A stretch of DNA of 36,664 nucleotides from Thiobacillus sp. 63-78 (GTDB lineage Bacteria; Pseudomonadota; Gammaproteobacteria; Burkholderiales; Thiobacillaceae): the NCBI GenBank assembly GCA_001899765.1, contig MKWM01000045.1, forward strand, positions 2,621 through 39,284. The letters run 5' to 3'. The translations under genes and the position numbers were made by a program. Shown here in pieces: positions 10,584 to 18,167 of this stretch; position 1 is the first letter of the stretch, and each line of letters begins with the position of its first letter. A model generated the notes under the pieces. It was not told the origin of the DNA and made no database searches. It saw only the letters and a program-made list of their open reading frames with translations.

Positions 10584-10994
10584 GTGTCGCCGGAAAACCT
10601 TGCCTATGCCCTGACCCAGGTCGTCCACAACTTCGGTGCCGTGGCCGTGCTGGGCGGGGCAGTCTTCGCGCTTTGGCCCACGCCCCGCCTGGAATTCGGG
10701 CGCACGTTCGGCGGGCTGATCCTGGTTGCCTGGGCCGCGCAGCTCGCCAGCGGCGGCGTGTTCGGCCTCGTCAGCTATCACTACTACGGCGAGACGCCGG
10801 ATCTGAGCAGCGTCGCGATGACTGCCCTGGTCGTCAAGATCGTCGCGGCGTTCTCGGGCGTGCTGCTATGCGCCCTCTTTCTCCTGCGTGGCCGGTCATG
10901 GCAGCCCGAGGGAGTGAAACGCAGCTTTCAGGGCCTGACCGTGCTCGGTGTGGTGGCGCTGACGGCCGCGGCCTTCCTGCGCTGGTTTTCCTGA
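10584..10994 (+). CDS. Four-helix inner-membrane protein, unknown function
   Basis: A 136-residue membrane protein starting at GTG (10584), three bases after the stop of the exported protein upstream. Four hydrophobic helices are apparent: LTQVVHNFGAVAVLGGAVFAL, the GGLILVAWAAQLASGGVFGLV region, MTALVVKIVAAFSGVLLCALF and LTVLGVVALTAAAFL. A histidine (VVHN) sits in the first helix and a second histidine with tyrosines (SYHYYGE) lies after helix two. Heme or metal binding is conceivable but not shown. The close coupling suggests the exported protein and this one act together at the inner membrane. Family not recognised with certainty. Confidence 0.7.
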   Translation: MSPENLAYALTQVVHNFGAVAVLGGAVFALWPTPRLEFGRTFGGLILVAWAAQLASGGVFGLVSYHYYGETPDLSSVAMTALVVKIVAAFSGVLLCALFLLRGRSWQPEGVKRSFQGLTVLGVVALTAAAFLRWFS

Positions 10995-11048
10995 ATCGCC
11001 CGGACACGGATCGACGGATTCGGCCCGATAAAATCCGAAGCGGTCTCG

Positions 11049-11636
11049 TCAGGCCCGCACCCTCCCGGCAATCCGCTGCATGTCGGATTCGAGAATCGCT
11101 TCGACGTCGAGGGTGATCGCCACCTCGTCGCCCACGACCAGGCCGCCCCGGTCGAGCGGGGCATTCCAACTGACGCCGAAATGATGGCGGTTGATGACCG
11201 TGGTGGCGACGAAGCCGATACGGTGAGTCGGGCCCTGATCCTTGTCATCTTCCCAGTAGGGACACTGCCAATGGCCCAGATAGCGGGTAGCCAGTTCGAC
11301 CGGGCGGGTCACGCCGCGGAGGGTGAGATCGCCCATCACCTTGAAATCGGTCTCGCCGACGCAGCACACCCCGCTGCTGCGGAAGACCATATCCGGATAC
11401 TTCTCCACGTCCAGGAAGTCCGCGCCGCGCAGGTGCGCATCGCGCGGATCGTCGCCGGTCCAGATTCCCGCGGTCTTGATCGTCGCCTCGACTGTGGCGG
11501 CGTCCATCGGATTGTCCGGATCGAACTCGATGCTGCCATGCACGTTCTTGAACATCCCGCGCATGGTTGAAACCATCATGTGCCGCACCGCAAACTCAGC
11601 GGCGGAGTGCCCCGGCTCAAATACCCATCTGCTCAT
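11049..11636 (-). CDS. YceI-family lipid-binding-like protein
   Basis: A 195-residue YceI-domain protein, a lipocalin-like beta-barrel family known to hold polyisoprenoid lipids. It begins directly with the domain (WVFEPGHSAAEFAVRHMMVSTMRG), so unlike many YceI proteins it has no signal peptide and is predicted to be cytosolic. Typical motifs follow: GSIEFDPDNP, DDPRDAHLRGADFLDVEKYP and GDLTLRGVTRPVEL. The end retains DRGGLVVGDEVAITLDVEAI. GGGA sequences upstream of the ATG at 11636 form a ribosome-binding site. It is divergent from the PEP-CTERM gene, and a long perfect inverted repeat (11665-11699) lies just upstream of its start. The ligand is unknown. Confidence 0.88.
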   Translation of the reverse strand: MSRWVFEPGHSAAEFAVRHMMVSTMRGMFKNVHGSIEFDPDNPMDAATVEATIKTAGIWTGDDPRDAHLRGADFLDVEKYPDMVFRSSGVCCVGETDFKVMGDLTLRGVTRPVELATRYLGHWQCPYWEDDKDQGPTHRIGFVATTVINRHHFGVSWNAPLDRGGLVVGDEVAITLDVEAILESDMQRIAGRVRA

Positions 11637-11664
11637 TTCCCGTCCCTCCAGCCATATCTCGATC

Positions 11665-11699
11665 CCCCTTATCGGCCCAGGGACGGCGCCGATAAGGGG
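11665..11699. promoter_or_regulatory. Perfect 12-base inverted repeat upstream of the YceI-family gene
   Basis: CCCCTTATCGGC (11665-11676) is repeated inverted as GCCGATAAGGGG (11688-11699) with an 11-base spacer. It begins 28 bases upstream of the YceI-family start codon. It could be a repressor operator or a structured 5' leader. No T-run supports a terminator. Confidence 0.5.
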
Positions 11700-11874
11700 T
11701 ATCCTGAAAGCTCAATATAGGCAATCCTGGCTGCCGGGAAAGCGAAGCGACGCCGGGCATGGCCGGCGGATACATGAGGCGACCCGTCGCCGATCGTGTC
11801 GGGATTCCGACATATACAGCCGCAAATCAAGCGCCTGCCCCACGATTTCTCCATGGAAACAAGTCCGCTCCCGG

Positions 11875-11890
11875 GGGCGCAAAAATTGCT
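11875..11890 (+). promoter_or_regulatory. Sigma-54-like -24/-12 promoter for the PEP-CTERM gene
   Basis: GG at 11876-11877 and GC at 11888-11889 are separated by exactly ten bases, and the -12 element reads TTGCT, a full match to the consensus half. The -24 half matches only in GGC and one further C. Transcription would start near 11900, giving a leader of about 45 bases. PEP-CTERM genes in related bacteria are known to depend on RpoN and PrsK/PrsR, which fits. Confidence 0.45.
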
Positions 11891-11945
11891 CTTGTCTCCG
11901 GCACGTCCATCACTTCACGTTGTTACGGAGCGGAGCATCCATCGC

Positions 11946-12629
11946 ATGATCAAAGCCACCATCAAGACCCTTTCAATCGCCCCGATATTTCTGGCCGTCA
12001 TGTCGTTTTCACAGACCGCTGTGGCCACGCCGCTGCTGACGCCGATCAACGCGGGAAACGAAGTGTCCCTGGCCACCATCCTGAACACCATTTCGACTGC
12101 CGACGGCATCACGCTGGCCCGCGTAGACGACGCCAATGATGCGTTCTGGACCCTCGCCGGGAACAGCACCGTGCTCGCCAGGGCGCGGTTTGCAGGCTAT
12201 GACAATCTGTTCGGCGTCATTCCCGGAACGACTGGCGGGGTCACGGGTTTTCAGCCCCTGATTTCTTCGCTGAGCGGTGATGGCATCGTCGGCAATAACG
12301 GCCCCGAGATCTCATTCCCCTTGCTGGCCGGCGACTTCCGGCTAGCCATCCGCACGCCGACGGGTCAGATATGGAGTTCGCTTGCGCTCGACAACAGCGA
12401 CCTCATGGACCATATGGTGACCTGGGTGGATGTGCATGACCCGCTGCATTATTTCGTCGCCTTTGAAGATCTCAGCTTTACTGGTGGCAGCGACGGCGAC
12501 TATAACGATGTGGTCCTGGAATTACGCCACATCAAGGATGGTCCCCTGTCCGTGCCGGAACCGGGAAGCCTGGTCCTGACCGCCCTCGGTCTGGTCGCGC
12601 TCGCCCATACTCGTCGCGTCAAAGCCTGA
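11946..12629 (+). CDS. PEP-CTERM sorted extracellular protein with DUF4114 domain
   Basis: A 227-residue exported protein. The N-terminus is a signal peptide (positive KATIK, hydrophobic core, AVATP cleavage region). A DUF4114-type domain ends in VAFEDLSFTGGSDGDYNDVVLEL, whose acidic residues suggest calcium or surface binding. The C-terminus is a textbook PEP-CTERM sorting signal: VPEP, a hydrophobic helix (SLVLTALGLVALA) and a basic tail (RRVKA). Such proteins are processed by an exosortase and usually join the extracellular matrix. No exosortase lies in this window, so it must be elsewhere. ATG at 11946 is chosen for the signal peptide, with GGAG about ten bases upstream. A sigma-54-like promoter precedes it. 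Confidence 0.88.
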   Translation: MIKATIKTLSIAPIFLAVMSFSQTAVATPLLTPINAGNEVSLATILNTISTADGITLARVDDANDAFWTLAGNSTVLARARFAGYDNLFGVIPGTTGGVTGFQPLISSLSGDGIVGNNGPEISFPLLAGDFRLAIRTPTGQIWSSLALDNSDLMDHMVTWVDVHDPLHYFVAFEDLSFTGGSDGDYNDVVLELRHIKDGPLSVPEPGSLVLTALGLVALAHTRRVKA

Positions 12630-12740
12630 TTGGGGGTTTTTCTGGCAGTGCCCCGTGGCCGAGCGCGGGAGCACTTGAACTACGCATGTACCTTGCAGAG
12701 TATATCCGGGCTGCCGGACCATGCGGCGTGCGGCAACCCG

Positions 12741-13244
12741 TCATCGTGTGCCGCGGCGATTCCTGGGAAAAGGCCCGGAGAAGTCGCCTGGGCGGGTCAG
12801 TGCCGCGTCGATCTGCACCCGGTTGTACCGCTCCTCGCACGGTTGCAGGGTACTGAAACCACAACGAATCATGAAGGAGAACTGATCGCACAGCACGTCG
12901 CCGATTGCACGCAATTCACCGGCGTAGCCGTAGCGGGTACGCAGTTGAGTGGCGATCGAGTAGCCACGGCCATCGGTAAACCTGGGAAAATCGACCGCGA
13001 TCAACGGCAGGGCCATCAGATCGTCGGCGAGCGCGGCCAGATCCGTGTCGCCCGTCAGCCACACCCCGAGCATGCCCGCTTCGGCACTGCTCGCCAGTTG
13101 CGGACGCTGAGCCTGCCACACTGCCAGCGGCACGATGACACGGCCAGCCGGCACCGCCATCGTGGCGGCGGCATCGTTCCCGACCCCACGCAGCACCTTC
13201 CATTCGTCGCCCTGAATACGGCCGTTCTTAATGATTTGGGGCAT
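12741..13244 (-). CDS. DUF934 protein associated with sulfite reduction
   Basis: A 167-residue soluble protein of the DUF934 family, regularly found beside assimilatory sulfite reductase in proteobacteria and suspected of supporting sulfite reduction. Its biochemical activity is not established. The conserved core reads LGVWLTGDTDLAALADDL, then LIAVDFPRFTDGRGYSIATQLRTRYG and GELRAIGDVLCDQFSFMIRCGF. The two cysteines in the last segment are notable. The ATG at 13244 has a strong AGGAAGGAA ribosome-binding site and lies inside the end of cysI, so the genes overlap by 17 bases and are translationally linked. The frame is open upstream, but the extra residues are not needed. It is the last gene of the cysI operon. 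Confidence 0.88.
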   Translation of the reverse strand: MPQIIKNGRIQGDEWKVLRGVGNDAAATMAVPAGRVIVPLAVWQAQRPQLASSAEAGMLGVWLTGDTDLAALADDLMALPLIAVDFPRFTDGRGYSIATQLRTRYGYAGELRAIGDVLCDQFSFMIRCGFSTLQPCEERYNRVQIDAALTRPGDFSGPFPRNRRGTR

Positions 13245-14928
13245 CGGGGCGCTTCCTTCCTTCGAGGCGCGCGTCACGTTCGACATACACGCGGGTCTTG
13301 AACGATTCGATACCGACTCGGTGCACGGTGTCGATAAAGCGCTCCTCTTCATGACGGCAGTCGAGGTAGGTGTTGATCAGGGTACTGATCACATCCGGCA
13401 GATCCGCGGCCGCAAAGGACGGGCCGATGACCTTGCCAAGCACGGCCTGGTTTCCCTGGTCACCGCCCAGCATGACCTGGTACCACTCCTCGCCGCTCTT
13501 ATCGACGCCGAGCACGCCGATATGGCCGACGTGGTGATGCGCGCAGGCATTCATGCAACCGGAGATGTTGAGTTCGATCTCGCCGATGTCGTGCAGGTAG
13601 TCCAGATCGTCGAACCGGTCCTGGATGGCGTGCGCGATCGGGATCGATCTGGCATTGGCGAGCGCGCAGAAATCGGCGCCAGGGCAAACGATCATGTCGG
13701 TCAACAGGCCGATGTTGGGCGTTGCCAGGCCAAGACTGCGTGCTGTTTCCCATAGCGCGAACAGGTCGGCCTGGCGCACGCTGGCCAGGACCAGATTCTG
13801 TTCGTGCGTGCTGCGGACCTCGCCGAAGGCGTATTGATCGGCCAGGTCGGCCACCGCATCGAACTGGTCGGCGCTGATGTCGCCCGGCGCGGCACCGATC
13901 TTCTTCAGCGACAGGACCACGCTGACGTAACCCGGCGCCTTGTGCGCGCGGACGTTGCGCTTGACCCAGTTGGCAAAGGCCTTGTTTGCCGCCAGTTGCG
14001 CGGCGTAGCCGGCATCCTCGGCGGGCAGTTCCGGCAGCACCGGGTCGTTGAAGCGGTCGGCGACACGGTCGATTTCCGCCTGTGTCAAGGTAGAGAGGCC
14101 ATCTCTGGTATGCACGAATTCGGCGTCCACCTGGCGCGCGAACTCCGCCACACCGAGCGATTTCACCAGGATCTTGATACGCGCCTTGTGGAGGTTGTCG
14201 CGGCGGCCATGCAAATTGTAGACGCGCAGGATAGCCTCGCAATAGTTGAGAATCTGCTGCCAGGGCACGAAAGGGGAGATTTCCTCGCCGATGATCGGCG
14301 TGCGCCCGAGGCCCCCGCCCACCAGTACGCGGAATCCTGTATCGCCATCGGTGCCGCGGACCAGATCGAGACCGATGTCGTGGACGCGAATGATGGCGCG
14401 ATCCTGCGCGGCGCCATTGATGGCGATCTTGAACTTGCGCGGCAGAAAAGAGAACTCGGGATGGGACGTACTCCACTGGCGCACGATTTCGCACCATGGG
14501 CGCGGGTCGATATGCTCGTCGGCGGCCACTCCGGCAAAGGGGTCGGCCGTGACATTGCGGATGCAGTTGCCCGAGGTCTGGATGGCGTGCATCTGCACCG
14601 TGGCGAGCAGGCCCAGGATTTCCGGCACATCCTCCAGATTCGGCCAGTTGAACTGCACATTCTGGCGCGTGCTGAAATGGCCATAGCCGCGATCGTAGGT
14701 ACGGGCGATATGGCCAAGCATGCGCAACTGTGCCGGGCACAAGTTGCCGTAAGGGATGGCGATACGCAGCATCGGGGCATGGCGCTGGATATACAAACCG
14801 TTCTGCCGGCGTAGCGGGCGATACTCGTCGTCGCTCAGTTCGCCGGCAAGATAGCGGGCGGTCTGATCGGCGAACTGTGTGACACGCTCATCAACGGTAC
14901 GCTGATCGTATTCATCATACTTGTACAT
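13228..14928 (-). CDS. cysI: Assimilatory sulfite reductase hemoprotein subunit
   Basis: Predicted cytosolic siroheme enzyme reducing sulfite to sulfide with six electrons, 566 residues. The siroheme/4Fe-4S ligands are the four cysteines Cys415 and Cys421 (CPGADFC) and Cys458 and Cys462 (SGCMNACAHHHVG). The two-fold repeated ferredoxin-like halves are evident from TRQNVQFNWPNLEDVPEIL and the later QNLVLASVRQADLFAL. ATG at 14928 (MYKYDEYDQR) is preferred because GAGAG lies just upstream. An upstream ATG at 14961 would add 11 residues. It overlaps the DUF934 gene and follows the DsrC/TusE-like gene by 46 bases. No CysJ flavoprotein is present, so the electron donor (ferredoxin or a separate reductase) is open. 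A nitrite reductase is less likely given the DUF934 and CysB neighbours. Confidence 0.9.
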   Translation of the reverse strand: MYKYDEYDQRTVDERVTQFADQTARYLAGELSDDEYRPLRRQNGLYIQRHAPMLRIAIPYGNLCPAQLRMLGHIARTYDRGYGHFSTRQNVQFNWPNLEDVPEILGLLATVQMHAIQTSGNCIRNVTADPFAGVAADEHIDPRPWCEIVRQWSTSHPEFSFLPRKFKIAINGAAQDRAIIRVHDIGLDLVRGTDGDTGFRVLVGGGLGRTPIIGEEISPFVPWQQILNYCEAILRVYNLHGRRDNLHKARIKILVKSLGVAEFARQVDAEFVHTRDGLSTLTQAEIDRVADRFNDPVLPELPAEDAGYAAQLAANKAFANWVKRNVRAHKAPGYVSVVLSLKKIGAAPGDISADQFDAVADLADQYAFGEVRSTHEQNLVLASVRQADLFALWETARSLGLATPNIGLLTDMIVCPGADFCALANARSIPIAHAIQDRFDDLDYLHDIGEIELNISGCMNACAHHHVGHIGVLGVDKSGEEWYQVMLGGDQGNQAVLGKVIGPSFAAADLPDVISTLINTYLDCRHEEERFIDTVHRVGIESFKTRVYVERDARLEGRKRPDAPNH

Positions 14929-14974
14929 CGGGTTGCTCTCATTGAATCCGGGGACTCTCAAATCAGGGCGCGCA

Positions 14975-15316
14975 TCAGTTCATGTAGGCGGCGGCCTCTC
15001 CACCGGGATTGGGCAAACCGGCTACACGCCACAAGACCCGGCAACTGCTGAACAATTTGTGGGCCTTGTAGCGATCCAGTCCGGTCGCACGGCAGACCAG
15101 GCGCATCACCGGCAGGCTGCCCAGTGCGAAATACTGACTGCGCACATGATCGATCACCTCCCAGTGCTTGGCGGTCAGGGCAGGAATGCCCTCCTCCAGC
15201 GCGATGCGTACCGCTACGTGACGCTCCCAGAGATGGGGGTCGGCAAAAAAACCGTCGGCGTCGAACCAGCCGGAAATATCCTCGGCGACGGGCTGGGTGG
15301 TCAGGGCAAGATTCAT
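14975..15316 (-). CDS. TusE/DsrC-family protein lacking the C-terminal cysteines
   Basis: A 113-residue protein with the DsrC/TusE fold: GWFDADGFFADPHLWERHVA, then the family hallmark LTAKHWEVIDHVRSQYF and the C-terminal arm KLFSSCRVLWRVAGLPNP. DsrC carries two arm cysteines and TusE the penultimate one. Here the arm continues as GGEAAAYMN with no penultimate cysteine, and Trp96 occupies the position of the other. The remaining cysteines (75 and 92) do not align with either. It cannot carry sulfur by the usual mechanism, so a regulatory or structural role is inferred, as proposed for cysteine-poor relatives (called RspA in a published survey, from memory). ATG at 15316 has an AAGGAA site. It heads the cysI operon and is divergent from the CysB-like gene. 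Confidence 0.85.
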   Translation of the reverse strand: MNLALTTQPVAEDISGWFDADGFFADPHLWERHVAVRIALEEGIPALTAKHWEVIDHVRSQYFALGSLPVMRLVCRATGLDRYKAHKLFSSCRVLWRVAGLPNPGGEAAAYMN

Positions 15317-15384
15317 GGCACATTCCTTGTCGATCAATCGAGTTCGCAAGGTAACGGACCACGGCAGCGCTGTGAAATCACGCT

Positions 15385-15417
15385 TGGCCATAATCCCATG
15401 ACTGAAAGTTATGGCCA
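15385..15417. promoter_or_regulatory. Candidate CysB-type operator: perfect 9-base inverted repeat
   Basis: TGGCCATAA (15385-15393) and TTATGGCCA (15409-15417) form a perfect inverted repeat with a 15-base spacer, midway between the divergent TusE-like and CysB-like genes. The inner ATAA/TTAT half-sites resemble the T-rich/A-rich dyads bound by LysR-type regulators. Autoregulation and control of the cysI operon are inferred. Confidence 0.6.
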
Positions 15418-15471
15418 CCGGAGATTGGCGCCAAATGCGCTATCTTCTACCGATATCCAGAGGAGTGCCCC

Positions 15472-16446
15472 ATGCAGTTACAGCAGCTACGCTATCTTCT
15501 AACCCTGGCCCGCAGCGGATTCAATGTCACCAGCGCCGCCGAACGGCTTTTCAAGTCGCAGCCCAGCCTGAGTAAACAGCTCCGATTGCTCGAGGAAGAA
15601 TTGGGGGTGCCGCTATTCGAACGCTCAGGACGGCAGCTTGTCGGATGCACCGCGGCGGGACGCGCGGTCATGGAGCTGGCTGAATGCGCGCTGGCCAATA
15701 TAGAAGCGATCCGCCGGGTCTCGCTCGAATTCAGTGACCCGAGCGGCGGCGAACTGTCCATTGCCACGACGCATACACAGGCCCGCTACGTGCTGCCCCC
15801 TGTCATCCGGACCTTCCGGCGCACCTACCCTGAATTGAGCCTGCACCTCCATCAGGGCAGTCCGGCCCAGATCGCGGAAATGGCCGCCAGCGGCGGAATC
15901 GACTTTGCCATTGCCACGGAATCCCTGCATCTCTTCGACGAGCTGATCATGCTCCCTTGCTATCGCTGGAATCGCGCGGTAGTGGTGCCCAGAGGACATG
16001 CCCTGGAGACGGTTGAACCCCTGACGCTGGAGGCCGTGGCGGAATATCCCATTCTCACGTATGTGTTCGGCTTCACCGATCGCTCCCACATCAACGATGC
16101 CTTCCAGCAACACGGACTCGCCCCCCGGATCGCCCTGACCGCCACCGATGCGGATGTGATCAAGACCTACATCCGCCTGGGACTGGGAGTGGGCATACTG
16201 GCGGAGATGGCGCAAGACGAAAGCATTGACAGCGATCTCGTTTTCTTGAATGCCAGCCACCTGTTCGAACCCAGCATTACCCGCATCGGTTTCCGCAAAG
16301 GGCTGTTTCTGCGTGCCTGCCATTACGACTTCATCAAGACTTTTTCCAGTCACCTGTCGCGGGAAGTGGTCGATCGAGCCGCGAAAGCCAGCACGCTGGC
16401 CGAGCGGGATGAGCTGTTCGCGACATTGGCCATTCGTAATTATTAA
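15472..16446 (+). CDS. CysB/Cbl-like LysR-type regulator of sulfur assimilation
   Basis: A 324-residue LysR-type transcription factor, the length of CysB. The N-terminal winged helix-turn-helix spans about 1-60 (QQLRYLLTLARSGFNVTSAAERL, then SQPSLSKQLRLLEEELGVPLFER). The effector domain begins at about 90, and THTQARYVLPPVIRTFRRTYPEL is the hallmark of the CysB/Cbl group, which senses N-acetylserine, thiosulfate or APS. IRLGLGVGILAEMA is also typical. AGAGGAG precedes the ATG. It is divergent from the TusE-like/cysI/DUF934 operon, so it is the likely regulator of that operon. Catalase follows 135 bases downstream on the same strand but the family argues against an OxyR-like role. CysB versus Cbl cannot be settled here. 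Confidence 0.88.
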   Translation: MQLQQLRYLLTLARSGFNVTSAAERLFKSQPSLSKQLRLLEEELGVPLFERSGRQLVGCTAAGRAVMELAECALANIEAIRRVSLEFSDPSGGELSIATTHTQARYVLPPVIRTFRRTYPELSLHLHQGSPAQIAEMAASGGIDFAIATESLHLFDELIMLPCYRWNRAVVVPRGHALETVEPLTLEAVAEYPILTYVFGFTDRSHINDAFQQHGLAPRIALTATDADVIKTYIRLGLGVGILAEMAQDESIDSDLVFLNASHLFEPSITRIGFRKGLFLRACHYDFIKTFSSHLSREVVDRAAKASTLAERDELFATLAIRNY

Positions 16447-16581
16447 TTCCTATACTTGAGCGAGCGGCAAGCCGGAGCCGGCCATGTCAGCGGGAGGGTT
16501 TTGTCTTCTCCATGTGTGGCCGGCCTGTTTTCCATGCCCGGCAAGAACGCGTTTTCCCATGAATCCCGAGAGGTAAACACG

Positions 16582-18045
16582 ATGAGCGACAAGAACACAC
16601 TGACCACCACGACCGGCTGCCCGGTGGCCGACAACCAGAACGTGATGACGGCGGGGCCGCGCGGCCCGATGCTGATGCAGGACTTCTGGTTCCTGGAGAA
16701 GCTTGCTCACTTCGACCGCGAGGTCATCCCCGAACGGCGCATGCATGCCAAGGGATCGGGCGCCTACGGCACCTTCACCGTCACCCACGACATCACCCGC
16801 TACACCAAGGCCGCATTCCTGTCGGCGGTTGGCAAGAAGACCGAGGTCTTCGCGCGCTTTTCCACCGTGGCGGGCGAACGCGGCGCGGCGGATGCCGAAC
16901 GCGACATCCGCGGCTTTGCGCTCAAGTTCTATACGGAAGAAGGCAACTGGGACATGGTGGGCAACAACACGCCGGTCTTCTTCATGCGCGACCCGCTCAA
17001 ATTCCCCGACCTCAACCATGCGGTGAAACGCGATCCGCGCACCAACCTGCGGTCGGCGCAGAGCAACTGGGATTTCTGGACCCTGCTTCCCGAAGCCCTG
17101 CATCAGGTCACCGTGGTGATGAGCGACCGCGGCATTCCGCGCTCTTACCGCCACATGCACGGTTTCGGCAGCCACACGTTCAGCTTCATCAACGCCGAGG
17201 GCGAACGCTTCTGGGTCAAATTCCACTTCCGATGCATGCAGGGCATCGAGAACCTCACCAATGGGGAGGCTGAATCCATCGTGGCCAAGGATCGCGAGAG
17301 CCACCAGCGCGACCTCTATGAAGCGATCGAGCGCGGTGATTTTCCGCGCTGGGAATTCAAGGTGCAGATCATGCCGGAGAAGGATGCCGCCACGTACCGC
17401 TTCCACCCTTTCGATCTGACCAAGGTATGGCCGCACGGCGATTACCCGCTCATCGACGTCGGCGTCCTGGAACTCAACCGCAATCCCGAAAACTATTTCG
17501 CCGAGGTCGAGCAGGCGGCCTTCAATCCGGCCCACATCGTTCCCGGGATCGGATTTTCGCCCGACCGGATGCTGCAGGGGCGGCTGTTTTCCTATGGCGA
17601 TGCCCAGCGCTACCGGCTGGGTGTGAACAATACCCAGATTCCGGTGAACAAGCCGCGCTGCCCGGTCAACAGTTACCACCGTGACGGCACGATGCGCGTC
17701 GACGGCAACTACGGCAGTACCAAGGCGTACGAACCCAACGGCCTCGGGCTGTGGCAGGACAACCCGGCGCTCAGGGAACCCCCGCTGGCGCTTTCCGGCG
17801 AAGCCTACAACTGGAACTACCGCGAGGACGATGACGACTATTACGCCCAGCCCGGCATGCTGTTCCGTCTCATGACGCCGGCACAGCAGCAGGCCCTGTT
17901 CGACAATACCGCGGCCGAACTGGCGAGCGTCGACGACATCGTGAGAAAGCGCCACATCCGCAACTGCCTGAAAGCCGATCCTGCCTACGGCGAGGGCGTG
18001 GCCCGGGCACTGGGGATCCCGCTGAGCGAAGTCTCTCCGGCCTAG
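16582..18045 (+). CDS. katA: Monofunctional heme catalase, small-subunit type
   Basis: A 487-residue heme catalase, the length of small-subunit clade enzymes. Catalytic His55 lies in [12 protein letters not shown] and the catalytic Asn in [17 protein letters not shown] (127 onward). The proximal heme ligand is Tyr338 in [14 protein letters not shown]. There is no signal peptide, so it is cytosolic and decomposes hydrogen peroxide. ATG at 16582 follows GAGAGG. The frame is open to 16456, but the added sequence does not match the family. No OxyR-type gene is adjacent; the upstream gene is CysB-like. A strong hairpin follows. The symbol katA is used in the generic sense. Confidence 0.96.
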   Translation: MSDKNTLTTTTGCPVADNQNVMTAGPRGPMLMQDFWFLEKLAHFDREVIPERRMHAKGSGAYGTFTVTHDITRYTKAAFLSAVGKKTEVFARFSTVAGERGAADAERDIRGFALKFYTEEGNWDMVGNNTPVFFMRDPLKFPDLNHAVKRDPRTNLRSAQSNWDFWTLLPEALHQVTVVMSDRGIPRSYRHMHGFGSHTFSFINAEGERFWVKFHFRCMQGIENLTNGEAESIVAKDRESHQRDLYEAIERGDFPRWEFKVQIMPEKDAATYRFHPFDLTKVWPHGDYPLIDVGVLELNRNPENYFAEVEQAAFNPAHIVPGIGFSPDRMLQGRLFSYGDAQRYRLGVNNTQIPVNKPRCPVNSYHRDGTMRVDGNYGSTKAYEPNGLGLWQDNPALREPPLALSGEAYNWNYREDDDDYYAQPGMLFRLMTPAQQQALFDNTAAELASVDDIVRKRHIRNCLKADPAYGEGVARALGIPLSEVSPA

Positions 18046-18073
18046 GGACGGCGCCACCGGTTCAAGCGTCAAG

Positions 18074-18093
18074 CCCGTCGGCCAGCCGACGGG
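18074..18093 (+). terminator. Terminator-like hairpin after catalase
   Basis: CCCGTCG (18074-18080) pairs perfectly with CGACGGG (18087-18093) around a six-base loop. It lies about 30 bases past the katA stop. There is no T-run, so the strength is uncertain. Confidence 0.5.
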
Positions 18094-18167
18094 GTTACGG
18101 TAATCGGGCAGGGCGAAGGATGGATGACATGCCGATCCTGCACCCCTGCCCCGGCTGATTCGCGGCC

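Larger units (their letters stand above)
11637..11945. other. Divergent intergenic region between yceI-like and PEP-CTERM genes
   Basis: Non-coding by my reading: frames that cross it encode nothing recognisable. It holds the 12-base-arm inverted repeat near the YceI side (11665-11699), a sigma-54-like promoter near the PEP-CTERM side (11875-11890), and nothing else I can identify between them. Confidence 0.6.

Noticed and set aside
15472-18045. The LysR gene as OxyR controlling the adjacent catalase
   Set aside because: Its effector domain has the CysB/Cbl hallmark and lacks the OxyR-type cysteine pattern; it faces the cysI operon across an operator-like dyad. Catalase control by it cannot be excluded but is not supported.
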